From the NCBI GenBank assembly GCA_016584495.1, contig WAID01000001.1:2170001-2234000 (forward strand): a stretch of 64,000 nt of DNA. The letters are read 5' to 3'. Below are positions 24,903 through 35,843 of the stretch, piece after piece (position 1 is the first letter of the stretch; every line of letters begins with the position of its first letter). Source of the stretch: Celoporthe dispersa. Lineage: Eukaryota; Ascomycota; Sordariomycetes; Diaporthales; Cryphonectriaceae. The notes below the pieces were generated by a model that worked only from the letters and a program-made list of their open reading frames with translations, was not told where the DNA came from and ran no database searches. The position numbers were made by a program, and so were the translations under genes.

Positions 24903-27900
24903 ATGTCGAACGACCCGTCGGTCCGCCGGCTGCTCCCACAGAGCTCCCAGATGACCAACTTCAGCTTCGCGCCCCAGCCCTACCACCAGCCGAGGGAAAC
25001 CCAGAAGAGTGCGCCCTGCCCTGCCCTCTCCCGGGTCAATCGTGACCGGCCTCTGACCTTTCTGCAGATTATGTCTTCGTGGACGAACACAACCGCCATA
25101 AGAGGCTCAAGGGTACGCGCGCGCTGCACCCGACCCCGGGCGCTTCTGGAGAGCTCCCCTTCAATCCCGCGCATGAGACTGACTGACGCGTTGTAGTGAT
25201 GAGAGCGTGTGAGGGGTGTCGGCGGAGGAAGATCAAGTGTGATGCTGCCACCACCAACACCTGGCCGTGCTCTGCATGCATCCGCCTCAAGCTTCACTGC
25301 GTCCGCCCTAATGGCTACGACGGCGCGGCTGAGCCTCAGGTCTTCGAGCCCACCCGCCCTGAATATGAGAGCGTAGGCGTTCACGATTTTCGCCCACCCC
25401 TGAACATGCCGCCACCGCATATGCTCGCTGGAACCCCCGACGCCGCCTCCATGTATGCACCAAAAGCTGCCAGCTACTCGGGGCCGTCCGGTCTCTACCA
25501 GCCCATGCAGTATGCAGACCACTCTCCGGTGGCGACCGGGATGCACTACACCACCATCCCACCTCCCGTTGGCGTCGTCGACAATTCTTTCGCAGCATCG
25601 CAATCGCAGCCGCAACCATCTCTGTTCCCTAATGCGCACGTACAGCAGGGCAACCGTCCGGATTCGCCCCCGGAGACGTATACTTCAGAGACTTATGGGC
25701 CGCAGGACCTCTCAGAGATCCTCGGCACCCTGAAGCTGAACGATGCAGGCACAGGTGAGTCCGCCGAGGCTCCCCCCTCCCCCTCCCCTCTAGCCCGACT
25801 GACAAGGTTCTGACACCTCCTGAAGCGCCATATCTCAACAACAAGTTGAGGATCAGGACGCAGGGCGAGGAGGAGCCGTTACTTCCCGAAGATGACGAGT
25901 ACAAAACCTCGCTGCCTCCCCTCGTCTCTGGCCCTGGCCACAAGGTCCGCATACCACCAGAGCTGATGCTGGACGAGGAGACCTCGCTGCACTATTTCGA
26001 TGCATTTTTCACCCATGTTCATCCATACATCCCGGTGCTGGACAGGACCACCTTCTACCGGCAGTGGCAAACTGACCGGGAATCAATATCACCATTGGTT
26101 CTTGAGGCCATGTTTGCGCTGGCAGGGAGGATTATGGACGAGCCTGGGGAGGGACAGCAGTGGCTAGCTTTGGCGACGAGTGCGTCTGACTGAAATTCTC
26201 TCTTCCGTATAAACTCTGCGACATGCTAACACTGGCCAGGACACGCCGATTCGTTCCTCGACATCCCTAGGTTGAGCACCTTGCAGGCGCTCCTGCTGAT
26301 GCTCAAGGCCAGGGAGGCTGCTCCGCGACGTGGTTACTTCTACCGCTCCTGGATGAGCATCGTACAGTGTGTCCAGATGGGCAAGGAGCTGGGGCTGGAT
26401 GACCACTACGAGGACCACAAGGCCGGGCGATCCTGCAACTCGTCTCCTGCCGACTGCGCCCTGAAGACCAGAATTTGGCAGACCGTATTCGTCTGCGAGA
26501 CGATGATAGGTTCTGCGCAAGGTATGTGCAGACTTTCTGAGATGAGGAGCGCGGCCCTCGACTGACAGCTAGCTAGGCCGGACAGATCTGTCAGTAGACC
26601 TGGACACGGTTGATTTTAACATCCAGCGACCATTTGCGACGGGTGATGATACAGACTACCAGGTCACTCGAAACTTCACCTACATGGTCCGGCTTGTCCG
26701 CAACATCGCACGGATGAACAGGGTGTATTCACGCATCCACAAGCACAAGGACTGGACAGGCGATCCAGAGCTGGCTTCGTTGAATCCCGAGGTCACGGCC
26801 TGGATGACCGACCTCCCGAACGACCTGGCTGTGAACTACCCACCCGACGGCTCTCCCCCGTGGCTGCCCTCTGCCTTCCTCGGAAACATGCACAGCTATT
26901 ACTATCTCAGCGTCATCCTGCTGCATCGGCCCCAGCTGCAACAGTTCAACCCGTCCAGCATGGACGGGCAGTGAAAACACCATATGCTGTTGTGCTACAA
27001 TGCCGCAAAGAACCTGTGCCGCCTGCAAGAGTCCATCCTACAGTCTTACGGGCTCAACGGCCTCCAGTGCATGCAGAGGGGCCTCCATTTCACGCTCTAC
27101 TGTATCCTGTCTTGCATCGTGCTGCATCTGGTATGTCGGTATCCCTTGTTCTCTGTACCGCACCCCCTGACAAAAATCACAGGTTGCCCTCACGTCTCCC
27201 GACCCAGACCTGAATACGGATGCCCGCGAGTATATGACGCGGCACATGAGGCTGTTGGAGAAGTGCACGCACACGTGGACCATGCCCGAGATGAAGAAGC
27301 AGATCGAGTCGATCCGCGAGGCCTTCTCAGCCGATACCAGGAAGCCTTTTGTCCTGAGGGCGACCTTTCCCTACGGCAGCCCTCAGACCACCACACGCCT
27401 GAGCCCGGCGCATACAAGCCCTGGTGACTACACGCGCAGGGCGCCGATGCGAGCTTCTGTTGATCACCGTCAGCAGCAGACGATCGACACGCAGAGCGCC
27501 GTCCAACATTCCCAAGTCAGTTACCCCGGCCAGCATCCAATCACGCCGCCCATCTCAGCGGGCCCTGTGGACTTGAAGAGTGACTCTCCAGCTGCGCAGT
27601 CACTCGCAATGATGGCCACTTCGGCTGCCGCACAGGCCAGTGCTACCCAGGCCCCGGCTCTACAGCCGTCTATGTCTATGACGACAGACGGCAGCACGGG
27701 CTGGAACCCGACACGAATTTTTGAGTGAGCAGCCTCCTGCCTCCTGCGGCCCCCTCCCCCCTTTCCCACGGTGAAGATATCAGCCATAACTAACGTTTTG
27801 CCTTTTAAGTCAATGGAACTCTTCATTCGGTACGCCATCTGCTCAGTCAACACCTGTAACGGGTGCTCCACCTTCGAGCAGCTCTCTAAGTCTTCCAAAT

Positions 27901-28121
27901 CCAGGTGCCGCCGAGGTCCCAACAATTCAGGACATCCAGCATGTCCATGCTACGGTACCGTCGGTCGCCGCCGCCGCGGCGACCAGCAGATCTCGCCGCA
28001 TACCCAGTACTCGGCTCCTCCCATCCAGACCTTTATTACACCCTCCATGTGGCAAGAATCTGTGGCTAGTGTGTACGAGGGCGGGCTGAAGAGGAGTTGG
28101 GATTACGATGCGCGGAGGTGA
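24903..28121 (+). CDS. Zn2Cys6 transcription factor with fungal middle-homology region; in-frame stop and frame break
   Basis: Nuclear regulator. Eight exons can be placed: 24903-25008, 25068-25112, 25197-25754, 25826-26179, 26240-26521, 26577-27130, 27183-27724 and 27810-28121. The binuclear zinc cluster CEGCRRRKIKC...CSACIRLKLHC begins exon 3. The fungal_trans region covers roughly residues 245-560 (LHYFDAFFTHVHPYIPVLDR; RSWMSIVQCVQMGKELGL). The C-terminus WQESVASVYEGGLKRSWDYD looks conserved in a family I recall but cannot name. Two lesions are seen. TGA at 26972-26974 (codon 581) stands where TGG fits DGQ-W-KHHM. One base is missing near 27965, in a GCC run. The exon total is 2753 nt; adding the missing base gives 2754, exactly 917 codons plus stop. 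If the TGA is real, the regulator is truncated after most of the middle-homology region. Confidence 0.8.
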
Positions 28122-29817
28122 AATGATCAAGCAGCTATTCCTGCTCTGATGAACCTTGAAGAAAAAAAAAGAATATCGACCACGTGACAAATCTTTGTAC
28201 CCTGTCATCAACGGTCTGGTAATGTTGCGCGGTACTGATTTTTATCACCATTTAAAAACAAGCTAATCGAAGAGCACGAAGCGGAGCAGAAAGTCTATAC
28301 AGACTAAGTGGCAGGTGTATATGGAATCTTCTGGCGTTGTAGTCTGTTTTCCATTTCCTATCCTTCTCACTGGGACATTCCGGGGGCGAGCATGGGGGGA
28401 GCATGGTTTCGGACGGGAGGGTTTGATCCGATCCATTGAAAACGCGATACCATCAAAACTCTTTTCTTCCTTTTTTTTTCTTTCTTTCTTCCTCGGTCTC
28501 TTGTTTTTTCTTCTTCTCTAATCGTTCCATCTACCTGACATCCTTCACCATGTATTATATATCACACTACAGGAGACGCAAACATGTCAACGGCCTTAAG
28601 GAAACTGGTCGGGGCTTATCCGCATTTTGGGGTGGGGTGGGTTCACCAGTTTGAGTACAAAGAATCTCAAGAACGCGCCGCTGTACAGCTTGCGACCATT
28701 TCTCTTCCCTTCATGGCTGGCCTCACCCGATCTTTTGGCAGGCTACTTGCTCCAGTTCTAACGACCGCGATGATGATCTTGGACTGGCTTGCAGGCCACT
28801 TGCTGGTCAAGACGTTCCTGTCGATCAAGCCCACACGGTACGTACTTGTGGATATCTTGGACAAGGTCGCAGGCGTCTGTCTCGCTACATGCATGTACCA
28901 TTGCCAAATAAGATTTTTTTGGGAGGGGGGGGGCACCGGAAGGAGACCTTATGCTCTACTGCGGTACCTACCGCCTGTGCTCGCTCGCAGACCGTGGGTC
29001 CCAGGACGGGTACAAATTCTAATCACCAAAGCGTGTGTACCTCCCAACTGGGATAGATGTACCGTAGTAAGTGGCGCCCATGGACCCTCGCCTTTGCGGA
29101 ATAAACTAACGCGGCACGTAAAGAGCCCACTGTGAGAGCAGGACCTTCCCCCCTGCAAGATCCTACCGTTTCGCTGATATTATGTTGGTCTTATAACAAG
29201 GCCTGCTATTGCCAGGATCAGAGTCAGGACCTCGCAAACTCCTGTTTTTTTTGGAGTGAGAAAGAGAGCCCGTCAGTCCCCCAATCCGGGTTCTCCTGGC
29301 GATCTGGAAGTACAGATATACGTTCCATGTTCTGTGGTATACTATGGTACACAGAGTAATTTCTCGGCTGGCTCCACGCCAACTACGACACTGTCGACAT
29401 GTCCTGCCCAGCAAGTCTCCAGGATCCCCTTCCCCCTCTGACCCCGAAATCTGATCACCCGCGATCCCGCCGGTACCTACAGCCTTATCCGCCGTCGATT
29501 GTAGGGGACCCTGTGGTTATGGCAGAACCCTCACCGACACCCACTCGCCAATCTCGCGTAGTCGAACTTTGTTCCACGGATCCTAGATCCTTGGGTGGCG
29601 GGGAAGGAATGATATGTGTGCGTTGTGTTGTGTGTGGGGTGTGAAAAAAAAAAGACCGTTGGGTTTGGCTCCTCGCCCCCATTCGTATCAGTGAGAGAAA
29701 CACGGCACTTGTGCTGGAGTACTACTACAGACGGCAGATTGGATTATACCCCGCCTCCCACGTTGTTGACGTTATCGCATCCCCCTCCCTCTTCACTGCA
29801 TCTCACACCGCGCCTTG

Positions 29818-29831
29818 ATACTACGTAGTAT
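29818..29831. repeat. Perfect 14-bp palindrome ATACTACGTAGTAT
   Basis: Self-complementary 14-mer. Its inner 12 bases (TACTACGTAGTA) recur exactly at 30942-30953. Confidence 0.85.
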
Positions 29832-30940
29832 GATCTACCTTGCAGCAACCCTTCCTAACCCCCCTACCCCCCCTTCTCTTACTCCTTCCACCTTTCCGAA
29901 CCCTATATTTCGACTATTGGTCGGTGGGGGTGGGAGAGCGGGTGCCCCCAGGAATCGGACCACCCACGATCTCGGAATGAAATTCGGCACTCCGGAGAAT
30001 TCATGAGCAGTTCGCGACAGCCGAGCATAACAGATTAAGCCCCCGGACAGGGACAAACGGTTGGGACAAGACGGTCGCGTGCTTCTTGGTCAAGGTGGCA
30101 ATAGATCATGAATCCTCTGTCTGGTAGGTTGCCCTGAGCCTGGTTCACTCCGCCCTGCATCTCTGTCGAGGAGGGTCTCTCCTCGTCGGTCGTGATCTTC
30201 CTACCACTGCTGTCACTGTAGTCCAACATAGTCCTGTCTGAGTGCCGAGATCTGCAGTATAACGGCAGTCCGTCCTCCCTCTTAGGTCCCCCGCCCCTCA
30301 TCTTCCCTCCCAGCTCCCTGGAATCTCCTTCGTATTCGGGGTGTTCCCAGTACCAAAGGAAGCGAGTGCGAGTTCCGAGACCCTGGCGTTCCCAAAATTC
30401 CGGTGGCGTGCGGCAGATAAACAAAGAAGAATACAAAAAGGAAAAAGGAGGGGGAGAACAAAAAAACCAACGATATCCACAGCCGCCACCAGCATCATCA
30501 TTCCTTGGACAGAAGAGGCTCCGGTGGTGTGGTACCCGCACAGGGTCCTAATGGCACCACCGCACCCGCCCGGCCGAAATCATTTACAACGCAAGCGGGA
30601 GGAATTCGGCAGATCTTCATTGCACTGCAGGAAACTATTGACTATATATGCATATTTTATATATCACATCGTATTTTCTACAAATACGAGTGGCGTTGGT
30701 CCTGAGAAGGGACTGATCAGCTGGGTCCCCAGGCCATACGTAAGAACATAACAAACCTGGTTTTTTCGTTATATCCCCCCCCCCCGGCGCCGTAGCTGTC
30801 ACAATGCGAGTCATGGTCCTTGGAAGGGGGGGGTGGGGTGACCTCGGACCCTGTCTGTTCAGGCTCTACATAGTATCCTTCCTTTTTTTTTTTCCTTTTT
30901 CTTCTTCGTTTTCCCATGTGATAATTTCTATATTTATATA

Positions 30941-30954
30941 GTACTACGTAGTAC
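30941..30954. repeat. Perfect 14-bp palindrome GTACTACGTAGTAC
   Basis: Self-complementary 14-mer sharing its inner 12 bases with the palindrome at 29818-29831, about 370 bp upstream of the tRNA gene. Confidence 0.85.
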
Positions 30955-31314
30955 ATGTCGGATCGCCGGCCGGGGCCGCGCGATACCCAGGCGGCTTTGT
31001 GCTCGCCTCGTGTTGGTGTTCCCAGGATTTGCTCGATTTTATGCCTGTGGCACTCGGATCTTATACTGCCTGAGGGCTTGCTGCCGTTGAAAACTCTTGT
31101 ACTGTACAAAAAAAATGTTATAACCATAGTATAGTGTGTATCATAGTAAGTCACAGTTGGTAGGAGGAGAGTTTCTAGAGTATCCATTCTCGATTTGCTT
31201 CCAGGCCCACGGGCAGGGCTCCACAGCCAGAGCCACTTGGCTCCGGGACTGTGGCAAACTCTGCAAACATAGATGTCATTCCGATTCACATATTCAACAA
31301 TCAATACCAGAGCT

Positions 31315-31414
31315 GGTCCCGTAGCTCAGCTGGTTAGAGCGTCGTACTAATATTTCCTCGGATGAGGAAATATCTGTGATGCGAAGGTCGCGAGTTCGAT
31401 CCTCTCCGGGACCA
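31315..31414 (+). tRNA. tRNA-Ile (AAU anticodon) with intron
   Basis: The acceptor stem GGTCCCG pairs with CGGGACC. The D arm reads GCTCAGCTGGTTAGAGC. The anticodon stem TCGTA/TGCGA encloses loop C-T-A-A-T-A...A, giving anticodon AAT. An intron of about 26 nt (TTTCCTCGG...CTGTG) lies after position 37, the canonical tRNA intron site, and can fold as a TTTCCTC/GAGGAAA hairpin. The T arm is GCGAG-TTCGATC-CTCTC with one C-T mismatch. A T run (CTTTTTTG) about 10 nt downstream is a plausible Pol III terminator. The mature tRNA would be 73 nt plus CCA. The 3' part is copied at 31717-31747. Confidence 0.93.
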
Positions 31415-31716
31415 TCTACTCTTTTTTGTCTTTTTCTTTTCGTCTCCGGTTTCCCTTCTTCTTCTCCCTCCTCCCCTCTTCCTTTCCTTTTCTTTCCTTT
31501 CCCTCTCTTTTCTCTCTCTTACCTCCAGCAGTACGGTATCAAAGATCGATTCTAGGAATTAGTTTTTTTCTCTCGATTTCTTGTTTCTTGTTTTTCGACA
31601 TCATGATAGAGCGAGGGCGAGACGAGGAAACTGGAAACTGGAAACAGAGAGTACTTACGAGAGAGTCTGTCAAGATGCCTACTAAGTACCCTGCAGGGGT
31701 TTTTGATGTACCCTCT

Positions 31717-31747
31717 AGGTCGCGAGTTCGATCCTCTCCGGGACCAT
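31717..31747 (+). repeat. 31-bp exact copy of the tRNA-Ile 3' end
   Basis: Identical to 31385-31415: the variable loop, whole T arm including the B-box region, acceptor 3' strand, discriminator and one flanking base. The 5' half of the tRNA is absent, so this is a fragment and not a second gene. Confidence 0.9.
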
Positions 31748-31774
31748 TCTTCTTTTGGTCTTTCCTACAGCTTC

Positions 31775-31886
31775 CGCCCCCCCCCCTCTCTCTCCCTTTT
31801 TTTTTTTAAAATTTTTTTTTCTACTTTCCTCCCCCCCCCCCTCTCTCTCCCTTTTTTTTTTAAAAATTTTTTTTCTACTTTCCTCC
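31775..31886. repeat. Tandem duplication of a ~55-nt pyrimidine/A-T unit
   Basis: Two successive units of the form C-run, TCTCTCTCCC, T-run, AAAA, T-run, CTACTTTCCT follow directly after the tRNA fragment copy. Unit length differs slightly through homopolymer length. Confidence 0.8.
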
Positions 31887-32030
31887 CCCCCTCTCTTCTT
31901 TCTCCCTCTCTCTCACATCCCTCAGCACGAAATAATAAACCCAGAGCAGTCTCTAGCGTGACATGCCGCTTGTACAAGAACCTTGGTGGAGGCAGTGCGC
32001 GCTTCTTCGAAGAAAAGGCCGGTCACAACT

Positions 32031-32435
32031 TCAGGCCAACTTGGCGGCACACATTCCCACAACCTCCTCCTTATGCTCAACAGACCCCTCATGCATGATC
32101 TCATGCTTCTCGGCCTGGATCTCGCTCTGATAGTCCACGGCGTGGCCCGCAACACTGCCAAGCAGGAGGTCCATCTAGTCCAGACGCCGGCCCTTGGTCT
32201 AGGGGACCCAGACGTAGCCGCAGAGGGGCCGCGAACATCAGAATGCAGGCAGAGACGAAGTCCACGCCGTAGCCCATGGCCGTGTACATGTACGGCACGA
32301 CCTTGGTGACCACAAACGACCAGGAGAAGCCGAAGAGCATGATAGCCAGCAGCGCTATCAGGACGTCTCGTAGCCGAAACCAAGCACGCTCAGGGAGATG
32401 ACCCAAGCGGCGATGTAGATTCGCCAGTTGTACTG
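32031..32435 (-). pseudogene. Internally deleted MFS sugar-transporter relic
   Basis: The minus strand reads from about 32435 (after a possible splice acceptor) as YNWRIYIAAWVISLSVLGFG, resembling the first membrane segment of sugar porters. It is soon followed by the last segments (WSFVVTKVVPYMYTAMGYGV, FACILMFAAPL-like). The C-terminal motif appears as YVWVP-stop-TKGRRLD-stop-MD, where PETKGR..E.MD is expected. The cytosolic tail then continues to TGA at 32031-32033 (AEKHEIMHEGSVEHKEEV). Most of the roughly 12-segment protein is missing. There are two in-frame TAGs and one further frame change near 32225. The family call rests on the PETKGR-like block; exact substrate cannot be inferred. 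Confidence 0.6.
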
Positions 32436-33075
32436 TTGGGAAGGCCGTCAGATACCATCATCGGGACCGGGGTCACAATACCGGGGTCACGTACGACGTC
32501 AGGAGGCGTAGGCCTGTCCTCCTGGGCGTGGGTGAGGCCCTAAGCCATCGTGAACAGTCTGACGGGGCTCTCGAGGCAGGACGAGGTCGGCCTGACGAAT
32601 GATGAAGCGCTGTCACGATCGAGAACCAAGGACTGGCTGGACGCGAGGACGCGCTAGATCACGGGCCACGACCATTCAAGTCCTCTCTGACCCCCCAGCC
32701 GTTTTGCAGACCGCGCTTGCTGATTGCTTGCACCAGCTGCCATATCGCCAGCCACTCATTCTCCCTTGACCTGACAGCTGATCAGCTGGGATGGACCGAA
32801 CCAGCACCCATCCAAGTAGGACCTCTGTCTCCTCATTGGGCACCATCCCACTGGAACTGTTTTTCCGCGGGGACCCCAGATGGTTCTCCCCGCGCAGGGT
32901 CTGTTTCTCCATGGGGAACTGCTTAACCGATAGTTTTGCAGGACCGAGGAACCGAACAACACTCCCCAGCCCGTATTAGAGTATCAAACGAGACGCAAGG
33001 CACGTTTCTTTTGTAGTATTTCATTATCGGCCACGTCCGTGCCCTACACGGTCAGGAAATTGCCAGTAAAGAAGC
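32436..33075. other. Intergenic region, nothing recognised
   Basis: Unique-looking sequence between the transporter relic and the RraA-like gene. It should contain the promoter of the latter; no clear TATA box or RNA gene is seen. Confidence 0.5.
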
Positions 33076-33953
33076 ATGATGGCCACCACCGATGAGAGGC
33101 TGGAAAAACTTGCCGAGTATTCGGCTTGTGACGTACGTGATTCGTCCCCGAGCCACTCGCTTACACTCACACTCGCGCCTATAATCGCCTGCCGAGCACG
33201 CACAGCACTTGCTAATGAAAGTCAGGTCTCCGATGTCCTCCTGAAGCTCGGCGTCCCCGGCGCAGGGTACCTGGTTGACATCACGCCCCTCAACACCACC
33301 AAGAAGGTCGCCGCGCCCGCCACGACCGTCCTGTTCGTACGCCGGCCCGGAGGCAGCGCGTCTTCCTCCTTCCCAGCATTTTCCACGGCAGAGGAAGCTG
33401 AGCCCCCACCCGTCGCCTCCAACATCGCCGCCGGCGCCATCTACTCGGACCTGATCGCGCCGGGCACCATCGCCGTGCTCAGCCAGCCGCGCGGGTCCGC
33501 GACGGCCACGATGGGCAGCGTGCACGCGGTGCGCATGGCACAGCTCGGCGCCGCGGGCGTGCTCGTCGACGGGCGCGTGCGCGACGTCGGGAGCCCTGCG
33601 GGGCGGGGATCACGGGCTCGACGGGCTGCCGGTGTGGTGCGCGTCGACAAGTGTTGTGGCGACCAAGGCGCAGTGCAAGGCGCATGCGGTCAACGTGCCG
33701 GTATCTGTTGGTGACACGCGGGTGGCGGAGGTAAGCTGCGCATACTATCCCGCAACTTCCCCGTTGACATTACATCAAGGGCGATATTATCCTGCTGGAC
33801 CCAGAGGACAACGGGGCCGTGTGCGTGCCCAGGGACAAGCTGGACCAGGTCCTGGAGATGATACCAGCGCTTGTCGAGGCAGACAAGAACCAGATCAACG
33901 ACCTTCTCCACGGCGCAACGGTGCAGGATGTGTCTAGAAAATGGTCCAAATAG
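33076..33953 (+). CDS. RraA/HMG-aldolase-like protein, one frame break
   Basis: Member of the RraA-like fold (PF03737), which includes 4-hydroxy-4-methyl-2-oxoglutarate / 4-carboxy-4-hydroxy-2-oxoadipate aldolases that release pyruvate, and proteins of unknown role. Three exons: 33076-33132, 33226-33730 and 33780-33953. Visible blocks are VSDVLLKLG near the N-terminus, then the glycine-rich turn with VDGRVRDVGS (the Arg-Asp pair that binds substrate and metal in this family) at about residues 160-170, PVWCASTSVVATK, and DIILLDPEDNGAVCVPRD at the C-terminus. One C too many in 33594-33596 shifts the frame after VRDVGS. Removing it gives LRGGDHGLDGLPVW and 244 residues, the usual family length. 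Two ATGs lie in tandem at the start. It opens the accessory island; aldolase activity is a family-based inference. Confidence 0.8.
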
Positions 33954-34398
33954 ATCGCAGCATGTCCGGCTAGGGTCCCAAAGGCTCCAGGCAAGGAGCC
34001 CGACCGGTTATACCTCCCACGCTTCAGTAAATAAGCTCCCGGGGGATCTTCTGCCAACTGCTGAACGCCCTCCGACTCCAAAGTCGCAGGCTGTCTCCAT
34101 TTGCGTATCCCGAAGATGCTATATCCGCAGTATATGGTTGTGATATAGTGATATCTTCAAGGGCAGTTGGGGGTTGCTATCGAGCCAGAAATGTTTGGCA
34201 TCCTAGCAAAGTAAGACAACAAAAGTATCTACAAAGGAGCTTTCTATCCTCATAAGTTGTCGGGACCATCAACACGACAAGCTGGCTCGGCCTACATGTA
34301 GTGGATTCGAAGAACACCTGGAAAGTCACACGTTTCTTTGCACAGCGATAACTATCCCGAAAGAGACTTTTGTTGAGAGTGTTATTGGCGTTACAGCT

Positions 34399-34435
<37 letters not shown>

Positions 34436-34718
34436 GTTGCTTCTCGTTGAAAGAAACAGGATCATAAAAAGAGAACAGGAAGATTGTAGAACCATAGGAT
34501 ACAAGAAAGAAAGCCAGCAAACTTGCTGTAGAGGTGTTGATCATACTTGAAACCCGGCATATCCCACGTCCCATTGTTGCAACATCGAGCAGACTCCCTT
34601 TCCCTTCCACGCAGCGCGATTTTGTGCTTGTGCATTCTGTGAGCTTTCCATATCCATACATCTAGCCAGTCCTTGGGGGCCGCCCAGCAGCAGGTTGCTT
34701 CCTCCCTCTCACTCGCGT
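33954..34718. other. Intergenic region with long poly-T
   Basis: Gap between the converging ends of the RraA-like and PhyH-like genes. Apart from the 35-nt T run (34400-34434) nothing is recognised. Confidence 0.5.
34400..34434. repeat. Poly-T tract of 35 nt
   Basis: Uninterrupted T homopolymer, the longest in the window; its length should be treated as approximate. Confidence 0.9.
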
Positions 34719-35843
34719 TTAGTATGGGTCCAGCCCCGCCAGCTGCCTCCCGCGCGCGCTCAGCACAGGCTCTTGCAGCGGCCGCCTGCTCGCCTCCTCA
34801 TAGCTATGGTGCTCCCTGGGCGGCAGGCGCTCCTTGGCCCTGAAGCAGCTCGGGTCATGGCTCGTGCCCTGCCGCCTCGCAAACGCCTCCCTCAGCCCCC
34901 CTCTTGGTGTCGTCGTCGACCATGCTCGCGGGCTTGTAGCATACGTACGCCGCGAAGCGTGGGTTCGTGCTGGCCGGCGGCGCGCCGTAGTGGATGGTGC
35001 GCGAGTCCCACAGCAGCAGGTCGCCGGGCTGCGCGCAGACCTTGACCCAGCGGCAGCCTTTGGTCTCGATCAGCCACGCGCACATCTCGGCGTCGACGTC
35101 CTGCCAGGCGTGCGTGTTCCAGCCGGCCGCGGGCTTCTTGTGGTCAAAGTGCGCCCAGAGCTCGGCGTAGTGCGCGGCCGAGCCGGCGAGCACCATGAGG
35201 CCGCCGTCGTCGGGCCCGTTGGGCAGGAGGTTCAAGATGCCCTGGACGCAGTCGAGGCGCGCGACGTGCGGGCTCTGGTCGACGTGCGACCACGGCTTGA
35301 ACAGGGCCGGGTCGGTCGTGGGCGCGGCGGGCAGCGAGAGGTTCAGGCCGTCGAACGACACGAGCAGCTCCTCGGTGCCCCACAGCCGCGCGAACTTGTC
35401 GACCAGGCCCGGCTCGCTCTTGAGGTCCCAGACGAACTGCTCGTGGCCGATGCCGTACCGGTTGTAGAGCCCGCCGCGCGTGCTCCACGGCAGATGGGCC
35501 GCGCTGCGCGTGGACGGATCGTTGCGGTCGAAGCCGAGGCCCTTCCAGCTCTCGAGCCACCCGTAGCCCTGGTCCGCGTATGCGAGCGCCTTCTCCCTGG
35601 GAATGGCCTCGCGGACGACGGTCCAGCCCTTGGCGGCGAAGTCCTTGAGCCACTCGGGCGCCTATGGTCCAGGGACGGAGCAGTTAGTACCCGCCGATGA
35701 CACTCTTGAGACGTGGGAGTGAGGTGTGATTGGCTTACCGTCTCGTCTTCCGCGCTGGCTATCTTCAGGGGCGTGCTTATGACTATCTGCGGCGGGAGAA
35801 CCTGGGACGTAGTCGTAGTCGTGGTGCTGGTGGTGGTAGCCAT
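34719..35843 (-). CDS. Phytanoyl-CoA dioxygenase (PhyH)-like Fe(II)/2OG oxygenase, one frame break
   Basis: Non-haem iron, 2-oxoglutarate-dependent oxygenase of the PhyH family (PF05721). Two exons, 35843-35739 and 35661-34719, with a GT-AG intron. After a Ser/Thr-rich N-terminus (TTTSTTTTTTSQ) come APEWLKDFAAKGWTVVREAI and GLYNRYGIGHEQFVWDL. The iron ligands are H-x-D in WSHVDQS and the distal His in SRTIHYGAP, with the 2OG-binding Arg in NPRFAAYVCY. A six-C run (+ strand 34896-34901) carries one extra base. Correcting it gives RGLREAFARRQGTSHDPS and the end RGRQLAGLDPY-stop, 348 residues. No signal peptide is seen, so it is probably cytosolic. Fungal members act on secondary metabolites or small acids; the substrate here is unknown. 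Confidence 0.85.

Larger units (their letters stand above)
28122..31314. other. Intergenic region, no recognisable genes
   Basis: About 3.2 kb between the regulator and the tRNA gene. Homopolymer runs, pyrimidine tracts and two perfect 14-bp palindromes (listed) are present. No coding frame has family motifs. Confidence 0.5.
31415..32030. other. Pyrimidine-rich spacer after the tRNA
   Basis: Dominated by C/T tracts on the + strand. It contains the tRNA 3' fragment copy and a tandem pyrimidine repeat, both listed. No gene is seen. Confidence 0.6.

Noticed and set aside
26972..26974. RIP as the cause of the TGA stop
   Set aside because: The changed base would be C followed by C on the other strand, not the CpA context preferred by RIP, and the surroundings are not A/T-shifted.
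27957..27991. 35-nt GT-AG 'intron' that would restore the frame of the 24.9-kb regulator
   Set aside because: Too short for fungal splicing; a single missing base also gives an exact multiple of three for the whole gene.
34834..35700. 288-codon open frame on the plus strand
   Set aside because: Antisense of the PhyH-like gene, whose iron ligands and C-terminus define the real strand.
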